A stretch of 64,000 nucleotides of DNA from Niveispirillum sp. (GTDB lineage: Bacteria > Pseudomonadota > Alphaproteobacteria > Azospirillales > Azospirillaceae), in the NCBI RefSeq assembly GCF_017996735.1, contig NZ_JAGOGJ010000003.1:62001-126000 (forward strand). The letters are read 5' to 3'. The position numbers were made by a program, and so were the translations under genes. The number at the start of each line of letters is the position of its first letter. Position 1 is the stretch's first letter. The notes under the pieces are model-generated. The model searched no databases. It saw nothing but the letters and a program-made list of their open reading frames with translations, and was not told where the DNA came from. Positions 27,807-36,256 of this stretch are shown here, piece by piece.

Positions 27807-29645
27807 TCAGACGCCCTTGACCCATCCCGTTACCACCTGTTCCAGCACCGATAGCGGCACCGACCCATTGCCCAGGATCGTGTCGTGGAAGCGTTTGATA
27901 TCGAACCGGGTGCCCAGCTTTTTGCGGGCGGATTCCCGTAACTCCAGGATCTTGCGCATCCCGATATAATAGGCGCAGGCCTGACCCGGATAGACGATGT
28001 AGCGATCGACCTCACGTTCCGCCACCTCCCGCGTGAAGGCGGAATTAGCCACAAAATAATCGATGGCCTGCGCCCGCGTCCACCGCTTGGCATGGATGCC
28101 CGTATCCATGACCAGACGCAGCGCCCGCCACAGGGCAAAGGTCAGACGGCCGAAATCCGAATAGGGGTCGGCATAGAAGCCCAGTTCCTTGGGCAGCCGT
28201 TCTGAATAAAGCCCCCAGCCCTCCACATAGGCGGTATGGAAATCGTGCCGGCGGAATTCGGGCAGACCCGTGGCTTCCTGCGCCAGGGCGATCTGCATAT
28301 GGTGGCCTGGAATGCCTTCATGGAAGGCCAGAACCTCCATCTGCCAGATCGGCATCTCCTTCATGTTGGACAGGTTCACGTAATAGATGCCGGGCCGTGA
28401 TCCATCGGCGGCCGGCTGTCCGTAACGGGCGATGGTCTCGCTGGCCTCGCGATAGCGTTCAAACCGCTGTACCACCAGCGGCGCCTTGGGCTTCAGGTTG
28501 AACTGTCCGTCCAGCACCGCCTTCACCCGATCCAGGATCAGGTTGGCACCCTTCAGATAGGCATCGTGACCAGCATCATCATCGGTGAAATAGAAGCGTT
28601 TGTCGGTGCGCAGGAACTGGTTGAAGGCTTGCAGGTCACCCTTGAAACCGACCTTGTCTTTGATGGTCTCCATCTCCGCATGGATACGCTTCACCTCCGT
28701 CAGCCCCAGTTCATGAACCTCCACCGGGTTCAGGGGCAGGGTGGTGTGGCGGGACAGGCACCATTGGTAATAGGCGTCACCATCGGGCAGTTTCCACACC
28801 CCATCCCGATCGTCCGCCTTGGCCAGCAGAGCTTCCATGGTGGTGGCCAGACGGTTCCAAGATGGGGCAAAGCGGGTGGATAACAGGCTCTCGGCCTGGC
28901 TGATCAGGGCAGTCTTCTCCGCTGTCGGCAGATCCAGTGCCTCCACCTTGCGGCGGAAACCGGTCAGCAGGGCCGTCTCCTCACCGGCTGATGGGTCGAA
29001 GGGGCGTCCCGTCAAAACATTGCGGATGGCGACCAGGGCCTTTTCCACGGAAAAGCGCGGGGGGATCACGCCGCGTTCTGCCCGGACCTGCAGCGCGGTG
29101 ATCAACTGACCGACAGGCTGATCAATGCTGTCCACCCGTGCCAGCCAGGTCTGTGCGCCCAGCTTGTCCCGGATGGGATGATAGGTGGTCAGCGTGTCGA
29201 TCAGGTCGCCGTGACGGCCGTTGAAATGGTCAGCGGGGTAGTAGTTCCCGCGCCAGCGGGCGGAGGCCAGCGCCTCTTCCGTCTGATATTCCCAGAGCTT
29301 CTTATTCAGTCGCCCCTCGGGCAACAATTTGGCGTCCGGAAAATCCCGCCGCAGGCGGGCCAGATCAGCCTTCAGTTCCGCATCATTGGCGGCCAGGGAC
29401 GCATCGGAAAGGTCGTCCCACGCCCTCTGATCACCGGGCAAGCCCAGGGCCGTCCGCATCTCGGGCGATTTGGCGGCCTGCCGGGCAAAAGCATTGGCGA
29501 AAAATGCATTGAGCTCGGGATCGGCATCGGCGGCATGGGCTGGGCCCGATAAAAACCCATTGGCAAATGTCCAGGCCGCCAGCCCGCAGCATGAACATAA
29601 AAGGCTACGCCGCGTGACCGCCGGATTGCTGACACCGTTCCCCAT
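27807..29645 (-). CDS. DUF885 family exported protein (putative metallopeptidase), copy 1
   Basis: A 612-residue exported protein. The N-terminus has a twin-arginine-like signal, TRRSLLCSCCGLAAWTFANG, ending at AHAA. The DUF885 domain contains AFHEGIPGHHMQIAL, an HExxxHH zinc-like site, with a distant YVEGWGLYSERLPKELG; this family is related to zinc carboxypeptidase-like enzymes. The inferred role is periplasmic peptide hydrolysis. ATG 29645 has GGGGGAAG 6 bases upstream. A clear paralogue lies at 42599-44461 on the other side of the origin. It is convergent with the quinone reductase gene, 17 bp apart. Confidence 0.85.
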   Translation of the reverse strand: MGNGVSNPAVTRRSLLCSCCGLAAWTFANGFLSGPAHAADADPELNAFFANAFARQAAKSPEMRTALGLPGDQRAWDDLSDASLAANDAELKADLARLRRDFPDAKLLPEGRLNKKLWEYQTEEALASARWRGNYYPADHFNGRHGDLIDTLTTYHPIRDKLGAQTWLARVDSIDQPVGQLITALQVRAERGVIPPRFSVEKALVAIRNVLTGRPFDPSAGEETALLTGFRRKVEALDLPTAEKTALISQAESLLSTRFAPSWNRLATTMEALLAKADDRDGVWKLPDGDAYYQWCLSRHTTLPLNPVEVHELGLTEVKRIHAEMETIKDKVGFKGDLQAFNQFLRTDKRFYFTDDDAGHDAYLKGANLILDRVKAVLDGQFNLKPKAPLVVQRFERYREASETIARYGQPAADGSRPGIYYVNLSNMKEMPIWQMEVLAFHEGIPGHHMQIALAQEATGLPEFRRHDFHTAYVEGWGLYSERLPKELGFYADPYSDFGRLTFALWRALRLVMDTGIHAKRWTRAQAIDYFVANSAFTREVAEREVDRYIVYPGQACAYYIGMRKILELRESARKKLGTRFDIKRFHDTILGNGSVPLSVLEQVVTGWVKGV

Positions 29646-29749
29646 GACGCTTCCCCCTTTTGGTTTCAGGGGGGAAGCTTGGCGCAAGCGGCCTGGGTGG
29701 GCAAGGGGCGGGTATGTGTGTCCCCCTTACCCCTTTGCCCGAAGCCGTA

Positions 29750-30700
29750 TCAGCGTGTGGCGGCGTAACGTGCTTCCATCGCGTCCCACAAGGTGGCTTC
29801 CAGCGCTGACCCGTCCAGTTGGTTGATCTGCTGAATGCCCGTGGGGCTGGTGACATTGATCTCCGTCAGATAATCACCGATCACATCGATGCCGACAAAG
29901 ATCATGCCCTGCGCACGCAGGGTGGGGCCAATGGCCTCACAGATTTCCTGCTCTCGCCGGGTCAACTGCGTCTTGCCGGCGCTGCCGCCCGCATGGAAAT
30001 TGGCCCGCGCCTCACCATCCTGCGGGATTCGCGAGACGGCACCGGCCGGCTTGCCATCGATCAGGATGATGCGTTTGTCGCCCTTGCGGATCTCCGGCAG
30101 ATATTTCTGCACGATGATCGGTTCGCGATAAAGCTGGGTAAAGGTTTCCAGCAGCGCGCCCAGGTTCTCATCATCCGGTTTCACGTGAAACACACCGGAA
30201 CCACCGTTGCCGAACAAGGGCTTGACGATAATGTCCTTCCATTCGGCACGGGCGGCCAGCACCTCATCGGCTGACGAGGTGATGACAGTGGGCGGCATCA
30301 GGTCGGGGAAATGGGTGACGAACAGCTTCTCCGGCGCATTGCGCACCGCCGCCGGATCATTCACCACCAGCGTCCTGGGATGGATATGTTCCAGCAAGTG
30401 GGTGGCGGTGATATAGGCCATGTCGAAGGGCGGGTCCTGACGCATCAGCACCATGTCCATGGTCGACAGGTCAATGATTTCCGCCGCACCCATGGAATGG
30501 TGATTGCCGCGTTCGCGGCGCACCTGCATCGGGCGGACCTTGGCATAAAGTTTATTGCCGCGCAGGGCCAGATCGCGCGGATGGTAATGCCAGAGGGCAT
30601 GGCCACGACGCTGTGCCTCCAACGCCATCATGAATGTGCTGTCGGTATCGATATTGATGGACTCGATCGGGTCCATCTGGATGGCGACCTTCAGGGTCAT
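29750..30700 (-). CDS. gshB: Glutathione synthetase
   Basis: ATP-grasp ligase that joins gamma-glutamylcysteine and glycine to make glutathione. 316 residues starting MTLKVAIQMDPIESINIDTDSTF, with VKPLFGNGGSGVF (ATP-binding loop), RIILIDGKPAGAVSRIP and INVTSPTGIQQIN at the C-terminus, all standard for bacterial GshB. ATG 30700 is chosen because it gives the family N-terminus. GVFHVKP is encoded across a 15/16 parS match at 30177-30192. Glutathione made here would be a substrate for the gamma-glutamyltransferase at the left edge. Confidence 0.96.
   Translation of the reverse strand: MTLKVAIQMDPIESINIDTDSTFMMALEAQRRGHALWHYHPRDLALRGNKLYAKVRPMQVRRERGNHHSMGAAEIIDLSTMDMVLMRQDPPFDMAYITATHLLEHIHPRTLVVNDPAAVRNAPEKLFVTHFPDLMPPTVITSSADEVLAARAEWKDIIVKPLFGNGGSGVFHVKPDDENLGALLETFTQLYREPIIVQKYLPEIRKGDKRIILIDGKPAGAVSRIPQDGEARANFHAGGSAGKTQLTRREQEICEAIGPTLRAQGMIFVGIDVIGDYLTEINVTSPTGIQQINQLDGSALEATLWDAMEARYAATR
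30177..30192. promoter_or_regulatory. parS: parS site inside gshB
   Basis: GGTTTCACGTGAAACA; 15 of 16 match the ParB consensus (first base differs), core palindrome intact. Confidence 0.88.
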
Positions 30701-30792
30701 GTCGGGATGTCTCCGGCCAGCGGAAAGGAAGATGGCCGCAGCAAAGCACAAGCCATGCGCGGATGCCATGCGCGACGTCACAGGGCAGGGGA

Positions 30793-31719
30793 TTAATTCA
30801 GGCGTCCCCGCAACTGCCGCAGCAGCGTGCGCGTATGGTCCAGCAACTGGGGCGATGCCCCCCGCGCCTCACCGATACGCAGGAAAGTCTCGAACGCCGC
30901 GATACCGGCCGTCAGATTGCCCAGATGCGCGTTCAGCAGGCCGGATTCCCGCCACAGGCCGATATGCTCGGGCGCGAACAGCAGCATATCCTCGATCACG
31001 GCCAGCGCCTTGTCGGGCTGGTCCGTCGACAAGTGCCGGAGCTTCAGGTTGTTCTGCAGGCGCAACAGTACTTCGCGGTTCGACACGGGCGCATAATGGT
31101 CGGGCGTCAGTTCCGCTTCGATGCCGGCCGTCTGTTTCAGCATGTCGCGCAATTCACGCGGGCCCAGGGGGATGGCGCCGCTGAACGGATCGATGATCTG
31201 CCGCCCGCCGGCATGGTCCAGACGCAACAGGAAATGACCGGGGAAGTTCAGGCCCAGAATGTCCCAGCCCAGGGACCGGGCCGCAGAGATCAGCAGAATG
31301 CCCAGTGACACGGGCAGGCCCCGCCGCCGGTCGATGACGCGGACCAGATTGGCGTTCTGCAAATCCTCATAGGTTTCGCTGTCGCCGGCATAGGAATGCA
31401 TTTCCAGCAGCCGGCCCAGGGCCCCAACCCGCTCGGCAAGCGCGTCGGGCACAGCCTGCATCACCTGGCCAAGATCGCTGCCCAGTTGCGCCAGATGCGC
31501 ACGATAGGTGGTCAGGTCGGCCGGATGATCCAGAACGGCCAGCGCCAGGGCGGCCTCACCCACATCAATCTCGTCATCCGCCACGGTGCCGAGGCGGCGC
31601 AGATAATCCAGGGCCTGTTGGCGCGGCGTCACGGGCGGGATGCTCGTTATCGGGTTCGATCGCGCTTCCCATAGCGCAGGCGGGGGCGGGGTGTCGAGCC
31701 TTTCGCGTGCCCCCCGCAT
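30793..31719 (-). CDS. SirB1-family transglutaminase-like / tetratricopeptide protein
   Basis: A 308-residue soluble protein. The first two thirds match the SirB1/transglutaminase-like fold (NLVRVIDRRRGLPVSLGILL, GLNFPGHFLLRL, QIIDPFSGA), in which the usual catalytic Cys is not obvious. The last 90 residues form helical repeats (DKALAVIEDMLLFAPEHIGLW, AGIAAFETFLRI) like TPRs. Function is unknown; family members are widespread in proteobacteria. ATG 31719 is preferred over the GTG one codon earlier. It is divergent from the TetR gene, sharing a 125-bp AT-rich promoter region. Confidence 0.82.
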   Translation of the reverse strand: MRGARERLDTPPPPALWEARSNPITSIPPVTPRQQALDYLRRLGTVADDEIDVGEAALALAVLDHPADLTTYRAHLAQLGSDLGQVMQAVPDALAERVGALGRLLEMHSYAGDSETYEDLQNANLVRVIDRRRGLPVSLGILLISAARSLGWDILGLNFPGHFLLRLDHAGGRQIIDPFSGAIPLGPRELRDMLKQTAGIEAELTPDHYAPVSNREVLLRLQNNLKLRHLSTDQPDKALAVIEDMLLFAPEHIGLWRESGLLNAHLGNLTAGIAAFETFLRIGEARGASPQLLDHTRTLLRQLRGRLN

Positions 31720-31798
31720 CACGTCTCATCAGACCGGCGCATTGCCATATTGCCTTGGTAACGATATTCGCTCTAGATAATCACTCAACCCGATACAG

Positions 31799-31817
31799 GG
31801 TTAAAGGAAAGTTAACC
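31799..31817. promoter_or_regulatory. Possible TetR operator
   Basis: GGTTAAAGGAAAGTTAACC: a 6-bp inverted repeat with a 7-base spacer in the gap between the divergent SirB1-like and TetR genes, ending 28 bases before the TetR start. Placement suggests autoregulation; the assignment is inference. Confidence 0.3.
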
Positions 31818-31844
31818 AGTAACCTTTGTTTCCGGAAGAAAACG

Positions 31845-32507
31845 ATGTCGATCTCCCCTGCGATCGCCAAGGAACAGGAAAGCGAATTTCACGGTTCGCG
31901 TATCCGGCAGACACCCAAAAGCATTGCCACGCACCAGCGCATCATCGAGGCGGCGATCCGGTGCTTCCTGGAAATCGGGTACCACCGCACCACCACGTCA
32001 GAGATCGCCAAACAGGCGCGGGTGACGCGGGGTGCGGTCCAATACTACTTCCCCACGACACCGGAGGTGCTGCGCGCCACCGTCGACCATATCATCCAGG
32101 GCTTCACGGCCGAATATCTGGCCGCCACCACCAATGTGGCGCATGAGGGTGGGGAAGGGCTGGACCAGGGGATCGACGCCCTGTGGCATGCCGCGCACAG
32201 CCCGCTCTGGACCGCCTGGAAGGAGTTGGAGGCCGCCGCCCGCACGGAGCCGGAACTGGCCAGCATCATGGGCCCGGCCAAGGCCGCCTTTGCCGCCCGC
32301 TGGGAACAGACGGCCAAGGACCTGTACGGTTCTTTCCTGGTTGCCGACCCCGTGAAGTTCGAGATGGGCCGGCATCTGGCCTGGCAGTTCCTGCAGGGAC
32401 TGGCCAGCAGCCGCCTCACCCATGCCGAGGAAGATCAGGCGGTGAAGCAGCACCTGCTGGCCGAGTTCAAGCGTCTGATGCGGCAATATTGGGGGCTGGA
32501 GGGCTGA
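31845..32507 (+). CDS. TetR-family transcriptional regulator
   Basis: A 220-residue repressor-type regulator. The helix-turn-helix is at about residues 30-75: RIIEAAIRCFLEIGYHRTTTSEIAKQ then ARVTRGAVQYYFPTTPEVLR, the standard TetR_N pattern. The C-terminal ligand-binding region is not diagnostic, so the inducer is unknown. ATG 31845 has GGAAG 6 bases upstream; a 46-codon extension upstream is rejected as non-coding AT-rich promoter DNA. It converges with the guanidinium exporter gene, 4 bp apart. Confidence 0.88.
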   Translation: MSISPAIAKEQESEFHGSRIRQTPKSIATHQRIIEAAIRCFLEIGYHRTTTSEIAKQARVTRGAVQYYFPTTPEVLRATVDHIIQGFTAEYLAATTNVAHEGGEGLDQGIDALWHAAHSPLWTAWKELEAAARTEPELASIMGPAKAAFAARWEQTAKDLYGSFLVADPVKFEMGRHLAWQFLQGLASSRLTHAEEDQAVKQHLLAEFKRLMRQYWGLEG

Positions 32508-32511
32508 ACGA

Positions 32512-32829
32512 TCAGCGTTCCAGCAGCTTCAGCCCCGCGACACCCGCCAGGATCAAGCCCACACAGGCAAGACGGGCAGGATCGAACCCTTCCCGGGCCA
32601 TGATCATGCCGGCCAGAACGGCACCCGCCGTGCCGATCCCCGTCCAGACCGCATAGGCCGTGCCCAGAGGCAGGGTCCGCATGGCCATTGCCAGCAGCCA
32701 CAGGCTGGTAGCCAGACAGACAAGCATGATCAGGCTGGGCAGGGGACGGGACAGGCCGGCACTTTCCTTCAGCCCCAGCGCAAAACCGATTTCGAACAGG
32801 CCGGCGGCCAGCAGATAAACCCATTCCAT
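32512..32829 (-). CDS. gdx: Guanidinium exporter Gdx (SMR family, formerly SugE)
   Basis: A 105-residue, four-helix small multidrug resistance protein. Glu13 in LFEIG is the central proton/substrate residue. Ser42 and Trp62 match substrate-site residues of the Gdx branch, although the usual Trp16 is Phe here. It exports guanidinium in exchange for protons across the inner membrane. The strongest support for Gdx rather than a drug-type SMR is the guanidine-II riboswitch in its leader (32838-32895). ATG 32829 has GGAG 8 bases upstream. Confidence 0.92.
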   Translation of the reverse strand: MEWVYLLAAGLFEIGFALGLKESAGLSRPLPSLIMLVCLATSLWLLAMAMRTLPLGTAYAVWTGIGTAGAVLAGMIMAREGFDPARLACVGLILAGVAGLKLLER

Positions 32830-32837
32830 GGAGTTTT

Positions 32838-32895
32838 CTCCATCATGGAAGGGTCGTCCCCACCGGTATCAGAGACCATCCGGGGTCGTCCCCGG
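32838..32895 (-). promoter_or_regulatory. Guanidine-II (mini-ykkC) riboswitch
   Basis: Read on the minus strand, two hairpins carry ACGA tetraloops on GG/CC-rich stems: CCGGGG-ACGA-CCCCGG (32895-32880) and GGTGGGG-ACGA-CCCTTCC (32864-32847), separated by 15 bases. This is the defining ACGR double-hairpin of the mini-ykkC RNA. The Shine-Dalgarno GGAG (32841-32838) follows at once and can pair with CTCC (GGAG-AAAA-CTCC), so ligand binding could free the ribosome site. Confidence 0.9.
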
Positions 32896-32931
32896 CGGCG
32901 ACGCGGCACCCAGGCCGCGATCGGATTTTGA

Positions 32932-32959
32932 ATATTAGGACCGGGTGGGAAGGGTGCAA
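32932..32959 (-). promoter_or_regulatory. Sigma-70-type promoter for gdx
   Basis: -35 TTGCAC (32959-32954), 16-bp spacer, -10 TAATAT (32937-32932), on the minus strand. Transcription from about 32925 would give a leader of about 95 bases containing the whole riboswitch. Confidence 0.65.
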
Positions 32960-33191
32960 GAGAGGCTGATGGCATGGCGCGCATGCGGCCTTGGCGGGCA
33001 CCCGTCTATTGGACCTAAGAAAACTGTTTTCGCAGAAAGACTTACCCTTGCGCCGCCGGCCCGGCTGGGGCAATCTTTCCTTGGTTAAACAAAGGTGGCC
33101 GATGGCCCGTGACCTTCGGCCGGGCCGCTGGCCGGTCGGTGAAGGCCGGGGTCCTCGAGAAGGCTCCAGGTCCCAGGGGGGATGAAAAGGC

Positions 33192-33476
33192 ATGACCAAG
33201 TCGGAACTGATCCAGCGACTGGCCGAACGCAACCCGCATCTGTACCAGCGGGACGTGGAGAAGATTGTCACCACGATCTTTGACGAGATCACGGAAGCGC
33301 TGGCCCGGGGCGACCGGGTGGAACTGCGCGGCTTCGGTGCCTTCTCCGTGAAGCGCCGCGATGCCCGGACGGGCCGCAACCCCCGCACCGGCGAAAGCGT
33401 GGATGTCGATGAAAAGGTCATCCCCTTCTTCAAGACCGGCAAGCAGTTGCGTGAGCGTCTGAACACCGACGAGTGA
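33192..33476 (+). CDS. ihfB: Integration host factor subunit beta
   Basis: DNA-bending nucleoid protein. 94 residues: [20 protein letters not shown] at the N-terminus distinguishes IhfB from HU, and [20 protein letters not shown] is the DNA-intercalating arm. IHF acts at origins, at sigma-54 promoters and in recombination, both of which occur in this window. ATG 33192. The 230 bp between the gdx promoter and this gene contains its leader, with GC-rich repeats of GGCC, but no promoter I can assign. A strong terminator follows. Confidence 0.95.
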   Translation: MTKSELIQRLAERNPHLYQRDVEKIVTTIFDEITEALARGDRVELRGFGAFSVKRRDARTGRNPRTGESVDVDEKVIPFFKTGKQLRERLNTDE

Positions 33477-33498
33477 CCGGTTTCGGTCCGCGCATGAA

Positions 33499-33537
33499 AA
33501 AACCCCGCCGATCCTGGGGATGGCGGGGTTTTGCTTT
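33499..33537. terminator. Bidirectional rho-independent terminator after ihfB
   Basis: An 11-bp stem AAAACCCCGCC / GGCGGGGTTTT (33499-33509 with 33522-33532), 12-base loop, then GCTTTTT on the plus strand. An A-run before the left arm gives a U-run on the other strand, so it serves both ihfB and the convergent nitroreductase gene. Confidence 0.92.
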
Positions 33538-33557
33538 TTGGCCAGCGACCGGGAAGA

Positions 33558-34145
33558 TCACAGGACCTGGCACACATCCTCAAAATCGAACCGCGGGCTG
33601 CGGTCGAACAGGCTGGCCGGATCGCCATAGCCCAGATTGCAGATAAAATTCACCTTGAACCGGCCGTCGGCGAAGAATTCGGCATTCACCTTGCCCTGGT
33701 CGAAGCCCGACATGGGGCCGCAATCCAGACCCACGGCGCGCGCCGCCAGCAGGAAATAACCCGCCTGCAGGGTGCTGTTGCGGAACGCCGTTTCAAAGGC
33801 CACGTCCGGATTGGCGAACCAGGGACGGGCATCGACATGCGGGAACAGGCGGGGCAGATGCTCGGCGAACTGTGTGTCGTAGGCCAGGATAGCCGTGACC
33901 GGGGCCGACATGGTCTTGGCCAGATTGCCGGCTGACAGGGCCGGACGCAGCCGTTCCTTGGCCGCCGGTGTCGTCAGGAAGACGATACGCAACGGGCAGC
34001 AATTGGCGCTGGTCGGGCCCCAGCGCAGCAGATCATGAACCTGGCGCAGGGTTTCGGCGGCCACCGGCTGGTCGGTGAAACCATTATAGGAACGGGCCGC
34101 GCGGAACAGTTGGTCAAGCGCGGCATCGGAAAGCACGTCACTCAT
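33558..34145 (-). CDS. Nitroreductase-family malonic semialdehyde reductase (RutE-like)
   Basis: A 195-residue FMN flavoprotein of the nitroreductase fold. [17 protein letters not shown] at the N-terminus, [19 protein letters not shown] and [11 protein letters not shown] match the RutE/HadB subgroup, which reduces malonic semialdehyde to 3-hydroxypropionate in pyrimidine degradation. No other rut genes are nearby, so the physiological substrate is uncertain. ATG 34145 ([14 protein letters not shown]) has AAGGA about 8 bases upstream; a longer reading from 34217 is less likely. Confidence 0.87.
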   Translation of the reverse strand: MSDVLSDAALDQLFRAARSYNGFTDQPVAAETLRQVHDLLRWGPTSANCCPLRIVFLTTPAAKERLRPALSAGNLAKTMSAPVTAILAYDTQFAEHLPRLFPHVDARPWFANPDVAFETAFRNSTLQAGYFLLAARAVGLDCGPMSGFDQGKVNAEFFADGRFKVNFICNLGYGDPASLFDRSPRFDFEDVCQVL

Positions 34146-34225
34146 CGTCACATCCTTGGGCTGGAAACCACTCATACCTGTGATATCGGCCATCACAGGC
34201 ATGAGGGCAAGCCGCAAGACGCCGA

Positions 34226-35323
34226 TCAGCGTCGCATGCTGGCCGGGACCACGCCATGGTCGCGGGCGATCTCGGCCCGTGTGCGGGGACCGACCACTTC
34301 CTCCATCTGATCCTCGCTCAACACCGCCTTGTCGAAATCCGACAGGGCGTTGACCCGGATCAGGGATCGGATGGTACGCAGATAATCCTCACCGCGTTCC
34401 GAATAGGCCCCCAGGGAATTGACCAGGGTCAACCCCTCGATGGGCTTGCCCTGGCTCCGTAGGCCGGCCCGCATCTGACGGAACTGCGAATAGGCCCGGT
34501 GCGTGTTCAGATTATGGATATAGCTTTCCACGCTGCCCTTCGGATCATCGAAGGCCTTGAAGCGATGGGTTTCGCCCTGGCGGCGGTTACGGGGCACGAT
34601 GCCCTCATCCTCCGCCTTGAAGGTCAATTGGCCGAACAGGGCATTGCCCTTCTGGGCAAAGCGGGAGGTACCCCAGCCGCTTTCTTCCGCCGCCTGGGCC
34701 AGGGCCAGGGAAACGGGCACCACATCAACCCGTTGCAACAGCGCCTTGGTATTGGTTTCCCCGTCGGGATTCATGCCATAGCGGACGGCAAGTTCCGCCA
34801 GCCAACGCCGATCCTGCGGGGCCAGGCTCTGCCCCCCCAGCTTGACGGCATGCAGCCGGCGCAGCCGGTCGCGATCCTGCTCGATCCGTTCATTGGCCAT
34901 CAGGATCAGAGGCAGCAGCGTCTTCACAAACAAGGCCTTACGGTCGTCGCTGCTTTCAAGTGCCGTCATGCCCGTCGGCAGATCGGTCAACACCAGCCGT
35001 GGCACGGCGGTTTCGCCGCTGCGCACCGTTTCGATCCGGTATTCCCGGGAATGGAACAGGTCGAGCGTCGCCTTTGCGTCCAACTTGAAAGCCGGGTCAT
35101 GGCGCGTGCTGGCGGCTGCCACCTCGACCGTGAAGCCCGGATCCGGCCGCAGCACCGGCAGCAGGAATTCCCGCGCCGTCCTGTCCAGCGAACGGCTGGA
35201 CGCGCTCATGAACACAGTACCCGGAATGATCACGGTGATGAGCAGGAACAGGGCGGACATGCCCCATATGCGGGCAGCCGTACCGCGGGGGCCATCAAGG
35301 CCCTCGTTCGCGTCTGTCTGCAT
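34226..35323 (-). CDS. Bax-like glucosaminidase-domain membrane protein
   Basis: A 365-residue protein with a single signal-anchor helix near residues 20-40 ([20 protein letters not shown]), placing the rest in the periplasm. The C-terminal half is a glucosaminidase domain (PF01832-type) with [20 protein letters not shown], whose EES Glu is the likely catalytic acid, and [13 protein letters not shown]. It is similar in layout to E. coli Bax. The predicted role is peptidoglycan hydrolysis during wall turnover. ATG 35323. Confidence 0.85.
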   Translation of the reverse strand: MQTDANEGLDGPRGTAARIWGMSALFLLITVIIPGTVFMSASSRSLDRTAREFLLPVLRPDPGFTVEVAAASTRHDPAFKLDAKATLDLFHSREYRIETVRSGETAVPRLVLTDLPTGMTALESSDDRKALFVKTLLPLILMANERIEQDRDRLRRLHAVKLGGQSLAPQDRRWLAELAVRYGMNPDGETNTKALLQRVDVVPVSLALAQAAEESGWGTSRFAQKGNALFGQLTFKAEDEGIVPRNRRQGETHRFKAFDDPKGSVESYIHNLNTHRAYSQFRQMRAGLRSQGKPIEGLTLVNSLGAYSERGEDYLRTIRSLIRVNALSDFDKAVLSEDQMEEVVGPRTRAEIARDHGVVPASMRR

Positions 35324-35635
35324 TGTATTTCAATCCTTTACAGTCCAAGCCGAATGGACGCGCCGCGCCCCCAGCTCGGGGGACGCGCCCGTCATTTTGC
35401 CGGAGCAAACTCCGCACTTTGGCCGATGGCCCTCAATAAGGCCGGCCCGACAGCGTCAATAGCATAACCTTCCAGCGGCCCCTTCCTGGGTTTTACCGCA
35501 GTCCGGATTTTGTGCCGGTGGGGTCTAATTCCCCGCAAAAGGGGCACCAACCCCCCGGCACACCATCTATCGACGCCTTCTATCCCAACCCATTGCGACC
35601 GAATTGAGGCGCATTTTATGGATCGGAAGGAGACC
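35324..35635. other. Intergenic region with a long structured hairpin
   Basis: 312 bp between nfuA and the Bax-like gene, both on the minus strand. No gene is supported. At 35512-35561 is a two-part hairpin: a 12-bp outer stem (35512-35524 with 35550-35561, one bulged T) enclosing a 4-bp stem CCCC-GCAAAA-GGGG (35531-35544). It may end nfuA transcription; no U tract is seen. The Bax-like promoter should also be here but was not identified. Confidence 0.4.
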
Positions 35636-36190
35636 TTACCGGATTTGCTGCACCTCGACAACCTCTGGAATGTAATAGCGCAGCATGTTCTCGATACCCG
35701 CCTTCAGAGTCGCCGTGCTGCTGGGGCAACCGGCGCAGGCACCCTTCATGGCCAGATAGACGACACCCTTCTCAAACCCATGGAAGGTGATATCGCCGCC
35801 ATCCTGGGCGACCGCCGGGCGCACCTTGGCGTCCAGCAGTTCCTTGATCTGGGCGACGATCTCGTCATCATCTTCGTTGACCTGATTATCGTCCGCCTTG
35901 ACCTGCGTCAAAACGGGTTTGCCCGTGGCGAAATGTTCCATGATGGCGCCCAGGATGCCGGGCTTCATCACATACCAGTCGCGGCCGGCATCCTTGGTCA
36001 CGGTGACGAAATCACCGGCCAGGAACACACGGGTCACACCCTCCACCTGAAACAGCCGCTCCGCCAGGGGAGAGCGGGTGGCCGCGTCCGCCGCATCGGT
36101 GAAATCGGCCGTGCCGGCGCCCAGAACATCACGGCCCGGCAGGAACTTCAGGGTCGCCGGGTTCGGGGTGTCTTCGGTCTGGATGAACAT
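35636..36190 (-). CDS. nfuA: NifU-family Fe-S scaffold protein (NfuA type)
   Basis: Carrier that delivers [4Fe-4S] clusters to target proteins. 184 residues: the N-terminal Nfu_N domain starts MFIQTEDTPNPATLKFLPG, and the C-terminal NifU domain has the cluster-binding CxxC in MKGACAGCPSSTATL (Cys152, Cys155). This two-domain layout is the general housekeeping form in alphaproteobacteria. It reads toward the Bax-like gene and lies 66 bp downstream of the ferrochelatase-like gene. Confidence 0.94.
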   Translation of the reverse strand: MFIQTEDTPNPATLKFLPGRDVLGAGTADFTDAADAATRSPLAERLFQVEGVTRVFLAGDFVTVTKDAGRDWYVMKPGILGAIMEHFATGKPVLTQVKADDNQVNEDDDEIVAQIKELLDAKVRPAVAQDGGDITFHGFEKGVVYLAMKGACAGCPSSTATLKAGIENMLRYYIPEVVEVQQIR

Positions 36191-36256
36191 CTTCTACGGT
36201 CCTGATCATGCCCAAGGAGGCCTCATCCCCGAACTTGGGGCCAAAGGCCGGCATAA

